Assembly (NCBI RefSeq): GCF_900102885.1
Contig: NZ_FNGE01000004.1
Coordinates: forward strand, 154,493 to 218,492
From: Paracoccus chinensis
GTDB taxonomy: Bacteria; Pseudomonadota; Alphaproteobacteria; Rhodobacterales; Rhodobacteraceae
Length of the DNA: 64,000 nucleotides
Direction: 5' to 3'
The position numbers and the translations under genes are program-made. The notes beneath the pieces were generated by a model. That model saw nothing but the letters and a program-made list of their open reading frames with translations. It was not told the origin of the DNA and made no database searches. Below, piece by piece: positions 52,372 to 60,489 of this stretch. Position 1 is the first letter of the stretch. Every line of letters starts with the position of its first letter.

Positions 52372-53177
52372 AGACGATCCTGCTCGCGGGCGGCCTCGGC
52401 TCTCGACTGGCCGAGGAAACCGTGGCCATCCCCAAGCCCATGGTCGAGGTCGGCGGCCGCCCCATCATCGCCCGCGTGATGGATATCTACTGCCACTTCG
52501 GCCACACCGACTTCATCGTGGCCGCCGGCTACAAGGCGATGATGCTCAAGCAGTTCTTCGCCAACTACCACCTGATCGCCAATGACATCAGCGTCTCGGT
52601 GGACACCGGCGAAGTGCGGCTGTCGCCCATCAGCAAGGGCGGCTGGACCGTTTCGGTCGTGGACACGGGCGCCCATACCATGACCAGCGGCCGGATCGCG
52701 CGGCTGCGCGACTGGATCGGGGACGAGACCTTCATGGTCACCTACTCGGACGGCCTGGGCAACGTGGACATCGGCGCCCTGCTGGAGTTCCACCGCAGCC
52801 ACGGCAAGCTGGCCACCGTGACCGCCGTCCAGCCCCCCGCCCGCTTCGGCAACATCGAGCTGGTCGGCGACCGCGTTCAGGCCTTCACCGAGAAGGTCCG
52901 CCGCTATGACACCTGGATCAACGGCGGTTTCTTCGTCTTCGAGCCCGCCGTCTTCGACTATCTCGTGGACGAGATGGAGCCCCTGGAGCAGACGCCCCTG
53001 GCTCAGCTCACGCAGGACGGCGAGCTGATGGCCTATCGCCACTTCGGCTTCTGGCACCCGATGGACACGGTGCGCGACCGCAACACGCTGAACGAGCTTT
53101 GCATGGAGGACACGCCGCCCTGGCTGTGCTTCGATGAAAAGACCCGGCGGCGCGAGCATCTGGCGCTGGCGATATGA
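52368..53177 (+). CDS. rfbF: Glucose-1-phosphate cytidylyltransferase
   Basis: 269 residues, normal for RfbF/DdhA. The nucleotidyltransferase signature LAGGLGSRLAEETVAIPKPM opens the protein, followed by YSDGLGNVDIGALLEFH with the metal-binding Asp, WINGGFFVFEP and FWHPMDTVRD. It makes CDP-glucose from glucose-1-phosphate and CTP, the entry point of CDP-6-deoxy sugars. An RBS (aggagg) is present although the ATG overlaps the previous stop. It starts a five-gene sugar pathway that ends at 57777. Confidence 0.95.
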   Translation: MKTILLAGGLGSRLAEETVAIPKPMVEVGGRPIIARVMDIYCHFGHTDFIVAAGYKAMMLKQFFANYHLIANDISVSVDTGEVRLSPISKGGWTVSVVDTGAHTMTSGRIARLRDWIGDETFMVTYSDGLGNVDIGALLEFHRSHGKLATVTAVQPPARFGNIELVGDRVQAFTEKVRRYDTWINGGFFVFEPAVFDYLVDEMEPLEQTPLAQLTQDGELMAYRHFGFWHPMDTVRDRNTLNELCMEDTPPWLCFDEKTRRREHLALAI

Positions 53178-54352
53178 ACGGCGCGCGCCACGACACCGGC
53201 TTCGGCCCCGAGGGTCCCTTCGGCGAGTCCTTTCTGGGTCGCCGGGTGCTGCTGACCGGACAGACCGGCTTCAAGGGCGGGTGGCTCGCGATGTGGCTGG
53301 ACCAGCTGGGGGCCGAGACGCGCGCGGTCGCGCTGCCCCCCGACACCCAGCCCGCGCTGTACCACCTGGCGCGGATCGACACGCTCTGCGACAGCCGCTT
53401 TGCCGACATCAACGCGCCCCTGGACCTTGCGCGTGCGGTGGCGGGCTTCAGGCCCGACCTCATCATCCACATGGCGGCCCAGGCGATCGTGCGCGACGGC
53501 TACGACCGCCCGGCCGAGACCTTCGCCACCAATGTCGTGGGCACCGCCAACGTGCTGGAGATCGCGCGCGCCCACCGCGACAGCCTGAGCGGCGTGATCG
53601 TCGTCACCTCGGACAAATGCTACGACAACCGCGAATGGGACTGGGGCTACCGCGAAACCGACCGGCTGGGCGGGCGCGATCCCTATTCGGCGTCCAAGGC
53701 CTGCACGGAACTGGTGGCCGAGGCCTACCGGCAGTCCTTCTTCGCCGACCCCGCCGGGCCGCAGCTCGCGACCGTGCGCGCGGGCAATGTCATCGGGGGC
53801 GGCGACTGGTCGCCCTTCCGGCTGATCCCCGACATCGTGCGGGCGACCCTCGAAGGGCGGGAAACGGTGATCCGCAACCCCGCGAGCCTGCGCCCCTGGC
53901 AGCATGTGCTGGAACCGCTGGCGGGCTACCTGACCATCGGCGCGGCCATGCTGGAAGGGCGCGGGACCGAGGTCGCGGGTGCCTGGAACTTCGGCCCCGA
54001 CAGCGAGGCGGCGGTCCCGGTCGGCACCCTTTGCGCGATGCTGGCCGAGGCCTGGGGCGAGGACGGCCCCCGCTTCCGCGCCGACCCGCCGCCGAACGCG
54101 CCCCACGAGGCCGGCATCCTGCGGCTCGACAGCACCAAGGCGCGTCAGCGTCTGGGCTGGCAGCCGCGCCTGTCCCTGCGCGAGGCGCTGGGGCTGACCG
54201 CGGCCTGGTACCGCGCCCAGGCCGCGGGCGCCGACATGCTGCGCCTGTCACTGGGCCAGATCGCCGATTACGCGGCCCGCCTGCGGCCCATGCCCGCAGC
54301 CCTGGCCCGCCCTGCATTGCCGACCAGCCAACTTGCCATTCAGAGGGGATGA
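53174..54352 (+). CDS. rfbG: CDP-glucose 4,6-dehydratase
   Basis: 392 residues. TGQTGFKGGWLAMWLDQLG near the N-terminus is the NAD-binding loop typical of RfbG/DdhB, followed by VTSDKCYDNREWDWGYRE and the catalytic YSASKAC (Tyr and Lys). It converts CDP-glucose to CDP-4-keto-6-deoxyglucose. The start overlaps rfbF by 4 bases and the next gene begins one base after its stop. Confidence 0.95.
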   Translation: MNGARHDTGFGPEGPFGESFLGRRVLLTGQTGFKGGWLAMWLDQLGAETRAVALPPDTQPALYHLARIDTLCDSRFADINAPLDLARAVAGFRPDLIIHMAAQAIVRDGYDRPAETFATNVVGTANVLEIARAHRDSLSGVIVVTSDKCYDNREWDWGYRETDRLGGRDPYSASKACTELVAEAYRQSFFADPAGPQLATVRAGNVIGGGDWSPFRLIPDIVRATLEGRETVIRNPASLRPWQHVLEPLAGYLTIGAAMLEGRGTEVAGAWNFGPDSEAAVPVGTLCAMLAEAWGEDGPRFRADPPPNAPHEAGILRLDSTKARQRLGWQPRLSLREALGLTAAWYRAQAAGADMLRLSLGQIADYAARLRPMPAALARPALPTSQLAIQRG

Positions 54353-54353
54353 G

Positions 54354-55556
54354 ATGCGCGTCAACTACGGCCAGACCGTTCACGGAGAAGAGGAAATCGC
54401 CGCCGTCACGGCGGTGCTGCGCAGTTCGACCCAGATGGGCAAGCACGTGCGCGAGATGCAGGAGCGGGTGGCGGCGCTGTTCTCCAAGCGGCACGGGATC
54501 ATGGTGAACTCGGGCTCGTCGGCGAATTTCCTGGCCGTCGCGCTGCTGGACCTGCCCGAAGGGTCCGAGGTCATCACCCCCGCGCTGACCTTCGCCACGA
54601 CCGTGGCCCCCCTCCTCCAGCACGGGCTGGTGCCGGCCTTCGTGGATGCGGCTGAGGGAACCTACAACATCGACGCGGACCGGATCGAGGCGATGATCGG
54701 CCCCAACACCCGCGCGATCATGGTGCCGTCGCTGATCGGCAACCTGTCCGACTGGCCGCGCATCCGCCAGATCGCCGACGCCCACGGGCTGAAGGTGATC
54801 GAGGACAGCGCCGACACCCTGGGCGCGACCATCGGCGGAACCAGCACCGGGACATGGTCGGACATCTCGACCACCAGCTTCTACGGCAGCCATGTCATCA
54901 ACTGCGCGGGCAACGGGGGAATGCTCTGCGTCAACGACGACGCGCTGGCACGGCGGGCGCTGCTGCTGCGGTCCTGGGGACGGACCTCGTCGCTGTTCGT
55001 CGAAAGCGAGACGATCGAGAACCGCTTCAACGTGGACCTGGACGGCATCCCCTATGACGCCAAGTTCCTGTTCGAGGAACTGGGCTACAACATGGAGCCG
55101 TCCGAGATGGGCGCGGCCTTCGGGCTGGTCCAGCTGGGCCGCCTGCAGGCCAACATCGCCGCGCGAGAGGCGAACTTCACCCGTCATCTCGATTTCTTCT
55201 CGGCCTACCGGAACTGGTTCATCCTGCCCCGGCAGCTGCCCGAATCCGTCACCGGCTGGCTGGCCTTCCCGCTGACCGTCCGGCCCGAGGCGCCCTTCAC
55301 CCGGCGCGACCTGCAGATCTGGATGGAGCGCCGCGACATCCAGACCCGGCCCGTCTTCACCGGCAACATCCTGCGCCAGCCCGCCATGCGCAACCAGCCC
55401 CGGCGCGAGGCCCCCGGCGGCTATCCGGTCGCCGACGCGGTGATGCGCGGCGGCATCCTGATGGCCTGCCACCACGGGCTGACGGACGACCAGATCAACT
55501 ACATGCACGCCTCGTTCCAGGACTTCGCCGATCACGCCAGCAGAAAGGCCGGATGA
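54354..55556 (+). CDS. RfbH/ColD-like PLP sugar 3-dehydratase (His replaces the PLP lysine)
   Basis: 400 residues of the DegT/DnrJ fold. In the PLP site the motif reads TSFYGSHVINCAGNGGM: His180 stands where aminotransferases have lysine (compare SFCQDKIMTTGGEGGM in the relative at 32861). This swap marks the 3-dehydratases E1 (RfbH/DdhC/AscC) and ColD. E1 also has a cysteine cluster for a [2Fe-2S] centre; no CxC or four-cysteine pattern is visible here, and no E3 reductase gene is in the window. It therefore looks more like ColD, but works beside CDP-glucose genes. Predicted product: a CDP-4-keto-3,6-dideoxy sugar. The RBS is agagggg. Confidence 0.85.
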   Translation: MRVNYGQTVHGEEEIAAVTAVLRSSTQMGKHVREMQERVAALFSKRHGIMVNSGSSANFLAVALLDLPEGSEVITPALTFATTVAPLLQHGLVPAFVDAAEGTYNIDADRIEAMIGPNTRAIMVPSLIGNLSDWPRIRQIADAHGLKVIEDSADTLGATIGGTSTGTWSDISTTSFYGSHVINCAGNGGMLCVNDDALARRALLLRSWGRTSSLFVESETIENRFNVDLDGIPYDAKFLFEELGYNMEPSEMGAAFGLVQLGRLQANIAAREANFTRHLDFFSAYRNWFILPRQLPESVTGWLAFPLTVRPEAPFTRRDLQIWMERRDIQTRPVFTGNILRQPAMRNQPRREAPGGYPVADAVMRGGILMACHHGLTDDQINYMHASFQDFADHASRKAG

Positions 55557-56812
55557 TGAAGGACCACGCCCCCCGCCCCGACCAGCTCGACCGCTGCCGT
55601 GCCTGCGATTCGGACAACCTTCTGCTGTTCCTGCCGATGGGCGACCATCCGCCGGCCAACATGTTCGTCCGCCCCGAGGACCGCGACGCGCCGCAGCCGG
55701 CCTTTCCGCTGAACACCCAGGCCTGCCTTGACTGCGGGATGATCCAGGTGGCCGACCAGATCCCGGACGGCTTCTTCACGCACTACCTTTATGTCCCCTC
55801 GGGCGCGCGGACCATGCACGGCCATTTCGAGGGGCTGGCCCGCGTCCTGACCGACCTGGCCCAGGGCGGGCTGATCGTGGACGTGGGCTGCAACGACGGG
55901 CTGATGCTGTCCTTCGCCAACCGCATGGGCGGGCGGACGCTGGGGATCGACCCGGCCGCGAACCTGGTCGCCAACGCCGCCGCGAACGGGGTCGAGGTTC
56001 ATGTCGCCTATTTCGGCCCCGGAACCGCCGCCGAGGTCCGCGCCCGGCGCGGCCCGGCGCAGGTGATCTCGACCACCAACACGCTCAACCACATCGGCGA
56101 CCTGCATGGCTTCATGGAGGGCGTGCGCACGCTGCTGTCCGACGATGGCTGGTTCGTGGTCGAGGTCCCCTGGGGCCGCGACATCCTGCTGACCAACCAG
56201 TTCGACAATGTCTATCACGAGCACATGTCGGAAATGAGCCTGATGTCGCTGGTCCGGCTGGCCGAGGCGACGGGCATGGCGGTGGTGGACGTGACGCGCC
56301 TGACGGTCCACGGCGGCTCCATGCGCGTCTTCATGCGCAAGGCCCAGGCCGCGCAGGCGCCCAGCGCCGAGGTCACGGCCATGCTCGAGGCCGAGCGCGA
56401 GGCGGGCATGCAGGGCGCCGAGGCCTTCGCCGACTTCGCCCAGCGGGTCGAGGACATCCGCGACCGGCTGGTCTGGATGCTGGCCGACCTCAAGGCCTCG
56501 GGCGCCCGGATCGCAGGCTACGGGGCGGCGGCCAAGGGCAACACGCTGCTGAACTACTTCGGCATCGGCCCCGAGACGCTGGACTACCTGGTGGACCGCA
56601 ACCCGCTGAAGCAGGGCACGCTGTCGCCGGGCGTCCTGATCCCGATCCACGGGCCCGAGAAGATCGAGGAGCAGCGCCCCGACTACCTGCTGGTGCTGGC
56701 CTGGAACTTCTTTGACGAGATCCGGGACCAGTTGCGCGACTACGAGGCGGCGGGGGGCAAGTTCATCGTGCCGCTGCCTTATCCCCGGATCGTCGGCGGC
56801 GGCGAAGGGTAA
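55553..56812 (+). CDS. SAM-dependent sugar C-methyltransferase
   Basis: 419 residues with the three-part layout of TylC3/NovU-type enzymes. A zinc-binding N-terminus has Cys15, Cys18, Cys58 and Cys61 (CRAC and CLDC); a Rossmann SAM domain has VDVGCNDGLMLSFANRMGG; the C-terminal C-methyltransferase domain has GYGAAAKGNTLLNYFGIGPE. Relatives add a methyl group to C-3 of 4-keto deoxysugar nucleotides. It overlaps the 3-dehydratase gene (ATGA), so a CDP-3-C-methyl branched deoxysugar is the likely intermediate. Confidence 0.9.
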   Translation: MMKDHAPRPDQLDRCRACDSDNLLLFLPMGDHPPANMFVRPEDRDAPQPAFPLNTQACLDCGMIQVADQIPDGFFTHYLYVPSGARTMHGHFEGLARVLTDLAQGGLIVDVGCNDGLMLSFANRMGGRTLGIDPAANLVANAAANGVEVHVAYFGPGTAAEVRARRGPAQVISTTNTLNHIGDLHGFMEGVRTLLSDDGWFVVEVPWGRDILLTNQFDNVYHEHMSEMSLMSLVRLAEATGMAVVDVTRLTVHGGSMRVFMRKAQAAQAPSAEVTAMLEAEREAGMQGAEAFADFAQRVEDIRDRLVWMLADLKASGARIAGYGAAAKGNTLLNYFGIGPETLDYLVDRNPLKQGTLSPGVLIPIHGPEKIEEQRPDYLLVLAWNFFDEIRDQLRDYEAAGGKFIVPLPYPRIVGGGEG

Positions 56813-56817
56813 GGCGC

Positions 56818-57777
56818 ATGGCGCGGGTGCTGATCACGGGAGGAACGGGCTTCATCGGCTCGCATCTGGCGCGCGACTGCCTGTCGCGCGGGGACGAGGT
56901 CACGGTGCTGGCCCGCCCCGGCAGCGATCCCTGGCGGCTGGCGGATCTCGCGGGGCGGATCACCCTGGCCCGCGCCCATCCCCTGGACGCACCGGCGGTC
57001 GCCGCCGCGGTGGCCCGCGCCCGGCCGCAGCAGGTCTTCCACCTGGCGGCCCGGACGCGCAGCCCCGCGCAGGACGACCTGTCGGATCTCGACGATGCGG
57101 TCGCCGCGAATGTCGCGCCGCTCAGGGTCCTTCTGGACGCCCTGCGGCGACTGGCCCATCCGCCCGCACTGGTCCGCACCGGGTCGCTGGCGGAGATGGG
57201 CGAAACGAACCGGGTGCTCGACCCGCACGAGGCCGAGCGCCCCGGGGACGGCTACGGGCTGTCGGCCCTGATGGGCACCCAGGTGCTGCGGCTGGCCCGC
57301 GCGCGCCTGGGCCTGCCCGCCGTCACCGCGCGGCTGTGCCTGACCTACGGCGGCGACCAGTCCCCGGACTTCCTGGTGCCGGGCCTGATCCACTGCGCCC
57401 TGTCCGGCCTTCCGCTTCAGGTGCAACGGCCGCAGGCCCAGCGCGACCTGATCCATGTCCGCGACTGCGTGGCGGCCCTGCGTCTTGCAGCCGACCACGC
57501 CGCCGCCCTGCCGCCCGTCGTCACCGTGGCCACCGGGCGCCCCCTGCTGGCGGGCCATCTGGCCGACGGCATCGCGGCGCTGACCCTGCGCCCCGACGGC
57601 CCCCTGCCTGCAACACCACCGGTTCCTGCCCTGGCCGCGCATGTCGTGTCCTGCCGCCCCTCGCCCGAGATGGCGGCCCTGGGCTGGCACCCGCGCGTTG
57701 GACTGGCCGAGGGCCTGCGCGAAACGATCAACTGGGAGCGGGCGCGCATCATGCCCCCGCAGGAGTGCCTTGCATGA
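56818..57777 (+). CDS. NAD-dependent epimerase/dehydratase-like protein (probable 4-ketoreductase)
   Basis: 319 residues of the extended SDR fold. The cofactor loop is LITGGTGFIGSHLARD (5-20) and the catalytic serine TGSLAEMG (Ser123). The tyrosine motif reads DGYGLSALMG: Tyr146 is present but position 150, normally lysine (YxxxK), is alanine. The protein is otherwise complete. Its place after the C-methyltransferase suggests reduction (or epimerisation) of the 4-keto group to finish the CDP-sugar. The missing lysine means an altered mechanism or a non-catalytic role cannot be excluded. Confidence 0.82.
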   Translation: MARVLITGGTGFIGSHLARDCLSRGDEVTVLARPGSDPWRLADLAGRITLARAHPLDAPAVAAAVARARPQQVFHLAARTRSPAQDDLSDLDDAVAANVAPLRVLLDALRRLAHPPALVRTGSLAEMGETNRVLDPHEAERPGDGYGLSALMGTQVLRLARARLGLPAVTARLCLTYGGDQSPDFLVPGLIHCALSGLPLQVQRPQAQRDLIHVRDCVAALRLAADHAAALPPVVTVATGRPLLAGHLADGIAALTLRPDGPLPATPPVPALAAHVVSCRPSPEMAALGWHPRVGLAEGLRETINWERARIMPPQECLA

Positions 57778-58742
57778 CCCTGATCTCGATCCTGATCCCC
57801 TGCCTCAACGAGGAAGAGAACATCCGGAAATGCCACGCGCGCGTGGCGGCGGTGCTGGACGGCCTGAAGGATGTCGAGGCCGAGATCATCTTCACCGACA
57901 ACCATTCCACCGACCTGACCTTCGCCATCCTGCGCGAGATCGCCGAAGAGGACCCCCGCGTCCGGGTGTTCCGCTTCTCGCGCAACGTGGGCTACCAGAA
58001 CTCGGTCATGTTCGCCTACAAGGCGGCGCGCGGCGATTGCGCGATCCAGCTGGACAGCGACCTGCAGGACCCGCCCGAGCTGATCCCCCGGATGCTGGAC
58101 CTGTGGCGGCAGGGGAACCAGGTCGTCTACGGCATCCGCCGCAGCCTGCCCGACGGCCCGGTGGTGGCCGCGCTCAGGCGGGCCTTCTACTGGTTCATCG
58201 ATCGCGTCAGCCCCGACGATCTGCCCCGCAACGCGGGCGAGTTCCGGCTGACCGACCGCGTGATCCTGGACCAGATTCGCCGGTCCGAGGACCGCTCGCC
58301 CTACATGCGGGGCATGATCAGCGCCATGGGCTTCCGCCAGGCAGGCTTCGACTACGACCGCGCGGCGCGGGTGGCGGGACAGTCCAAGTTCCCCTTCCGC
58401 GCCATGCTGGGACTGGCGGTGGACGGGCTGGTCAACCACTCGCTGCTGCCGCTGCGACTTGCGTCCACCGTGTCGCTGCTGGCGGGGCTTCTAACCTTTC
58501 TCGTGCTGCTGGGCTACCTGGTGGGCAAGCTCCTGTTCGGGCAGGAATGGCCGCCCGGCTTTGCCACGCTGGCGATCCTGCTGCTGATGTCGATGACGCT
58601 GAACGCGATGTTCCTGGGCATCCTCGGCGAATACATCGGCCGCATCTTCCTGCAGACCAAGAACATCAACGCCCCGATCGTCGAGGCGGCGCTGAACGCC
58701 CCCGGCCCCGTCACCCCCCTGCGCATGGAGGCCGCCGAGTGA
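57774..58742 (+). CDS. Polyprenyl-phosphate glycosyltransferase, family 2 (GtrB/DPM1-like)
   Basis: 322 residues. The GT2 catalytic domain (1-230) has ILIPCLNEEENI, a divergent TDNHSTDLTF loop and QLDSDLQDPPELIP with the DxD-type aspartates. Two C-terminal membrane helices (about 228-252 and 262-290) give the GtrB topology. It should transfer a sugar from a nucleotide donor to undecaprenyl phosphate for flipping by GtrA. Its start overlaps the end of the CDP-sugar genes, making the CDP-branched sugar a good candidate donor. This link is inference. Confidence 0.9.
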   Translation: MTLISILIPCLNEEENIRKCHARVAAVLDGLKDVEAEIIFTDNHSTDLTFAILREIAEEDPRVRVFRFSRNVGYQNSVMFAYKAARGDCAIQLDSDLQDPPELIPRMLDLWRQGNQVVYGIRRSLPDGPVVAALRRAFYWFIDRVSPDDLPRNAGEFRLTDRVILDQIRRSEDRSPYMRGMISAMGFRQAGFDYDRAARVAGQSKFPFRAMLGLAVDGLVNHSLLPLRLASTVSLLAGLLTFLVLLGYLVGKLLFGQEWPPGFATLAILLLMSMTLNAMFLGILGEYIGRIFLQTKNINAPIVEAALNAPGPVTPLRMEAAE

Positions 58743-59833
58743 GGCTGTTGATGATACAAGGCGGCTTCGGCACGGGCGGAGCCGAGAAGATCATGGCCGC
58801 GATCGGGGCGCATCGCCACGCGCAAGGGGACGAGGTTCACGTGGCGGGCATGTACATGCCGCCCGCGGGCCCGTTCTTCCCCTATCCGCCCGACGTCCGC
58901 CTGCATCTTCTGGCCGACGGCGCGCGGCCCGACAAGCTGCTGCACCTGCGGCGGCTGGCCGCGATCCGGGGGCTGATCCGCCGGGTGAAGCCGGACGTGA
59001 TCCTGTCCTTCCTGACCAAGGTGAACTGCCTGACGATGCTGGCCGCGCGGGGGACGGGCATCCCGGTCGTCATCTCGGAACGCAACAACCCGCTGATGCA
59101 GTCGCCCGGCTTCTGGAACCGCGCCCAGCAGGTCCTCGCCCATGGCGCGGCCGGGATCGTGATGCAGACCAGAGGCCAGCACGACGACCTGCCCCCGGCG
59201 CTGCAGGAACGCGCGGTGGTGATCCACAACTTCTGCAATCCGGTCCCCTTCCGCCGCGCCTCGCCCGCCCCCGACTGCCATTTCATCGCCGTGGGGCGTC
59301 TGGACCCGCAGAAGGGCTTCGACCTGCTGATCCGGGCCTTTGCCCGGGTGCCTCATCCCGGCGCGCGCCTGACGATCTTCGGCGAGGGACCCGAGCGCGC
59401 GCCGCTGGAGAACCTGGTCCGGGCCTCGGGCCTGGAGGGCCGCGTCTCGCTGCCCGGCATCGTCCGTGGGCCGCAGGAATGGTTGGGGGCGGGGCATGTG
59501 CTGGTGGTCAGCTCGCGCTTCGAGGGATTTTCCAACGTCGTGGCCGAGGCGACCTGCTCGGGCCTGCCGGTGGTATCCTTCGACTGTCCCTACGGCCCTT
59601 CCGAGATGATCGTCGAAGGCCGGAACGGTTTCCTGGTCCCGCCCGGCGACGTGGCGGCGCTGGCGGGCGCGATGACGCGGCTTGCCGCCGATCCCGCCTT
59701 GCGCAATCGCCTGGGCCAGGCGGCCCATATCGCCGCCGCCCGGTTCGAGCAGGGCCGGATCATGGCGCAATGGGACGCCGTGCTGGGCGCCGCGCTTCAG
59801 CCGCGCAAGGCGGCGATGGCCTGGTCCAGCTGA
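58739..59833 (+). CDS. Glycosyltransferase family 4 type (GT-B)
   Basis: 364 residues from a GTG that overlaps the previous stop (GTGA); an ATG four codons later (58751) is the alternative. The acceptor loop QGGFGTGGAEKIMAAI, the donor-domain start FIAVGRLDPQKGFDLLIRAF and the EX7E motif SRFEGFSNVVAEATCSGLPV are all clear; the last part (FDCPYGPSEMI) resembles GalNAc- or heptose-type transferases. It ends the rightward locus. Its last 37 bases overlap the 3' end of the convergent HAD gene. Confidence 0.92.
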   Translation: MRLLMIQGGFGTGGAEKIMAAIGAHRHAQGDEVHVAGMYMPPAGPFFPYPPDVRLHLLADGARPDKLLHLRRLAAIRGLIRRVKPDVILSFLTKVNCLTMLAARGTGIPVVISERNNPLMQSPGFWNRAQQVLAHGAAGIVMQTRGQHDDLPPALQERAVVIHNFCNPVPFRRASPAPDCHFIAVGRLDPQKGFDLLIRAFARVPHPGARLTIFGEGPERAPLENLVRASGLEGRVSLPGIVRGPQEWLGAGHVLVVSSRFEGFSNVVAEATCSGLPVVSFDCPYGPSEMIVEGRNGFLVPPGDVAALAGAMTRLAADPALRNRLGQAAHIAAARFEQGRIMAQWDAVLGAALQPRKAAMAWSS

Positions 59834-60489
59834 TCGAGGCTCTCGATCACCGCTCCCGCCGCATGGGCGGGGGTGGGCGGGCTTCCCTCGTGCACGCGGC
59901 CGGGCCGCAGGATCTGCACCGTGATCCAGCCCATCCGGTTCGGCGCAAGGAAGTCCTTGGCGGCGTTGTCCGCGACATAAACGCAGGTCCGCCCTCCCGA
60001 GGCAGCGGCCACGATCTCGTAGGCGCGCGGATGCGGCTTGCCGTAGTCCGCCCCCCACTGCCCCGTCGGCAGGATCAGGTCGCAATGCGCCTGCAGCCCC
60101 AGCGCCGCGATCTTGTTGCGCTGCGTCTGCTCGAACCCGTCCGAGATGAGGCCAAGACCCGTATGCCCGGCCAGGTAGCGCAGGGCGTCGGGGCAGAGCG
60201 AGATCCGGGGCATATGGCCGCGGTAGACCTCGATCAGTTCGGGCACGAGTTCTGGGGCCAATCCCAGCCCTTGCGCCGCGCGGTCGAAGATGGCGCGCCG
60301 CTCGCCCCGGGCGAACAGCTCCCGGCAGGCGTCGGCAAGACGGGGACCCGTGCCCGGCGGGGCGCTGCCCAGCGCTTCCAGCCAGTCGCCTGCCGCGCGG
60401 TAGCCGCTGAAGGCGAAGTCGCGTTCCAGGTAAAGCGTGTCGTCCAGGTCGAAGACGATCCGCTCAGCCAAGGAAGACGGCATCATCAT
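59797..60489 (-). CDS. HAD-family hydrolase
   Basis: 230 residues if the first of three consecutive ATG codons is used (60489, 60486 or 60483); it overlaps the ATP-grasp gene by about 26 bases. HAD motif I is FDLDDTLYLERD (nucleophile and acid Asp), motif II LGLISDGFEQ, motif III GKPHPRAYE and motif IV YVADNAAKDF. It is a phosphatase of the YjjG/Gph size class acting in the cytoplasm on an unknown phosphate ester, perhaps a nucleotide or sugar phosphate. With the ATP-grasp protein it forms a two-gene leftward operon at the edge of the glycan locus. Confidence 0.88.
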   Translation of the reverse strand: MMMPSSLAERIVFDLDDTLYLERDFAFSGYRAAGDWLEALGSAPPGTGPRLADACRELFARGERRAIFDRAAQGLGLAPELVPELIEVYRGHMPRISLCPDALRYLAGHTGLGLISDGFEQTQRNKIAALGLQAHCDLILPTGQWGADYGKPHPRAYEIVAAASGGRTCVYVADNAAKDFLAPNRMGWITVQILRPGRVHEGSPPTPAHAAGAVIESLDQLDQAIAALRG

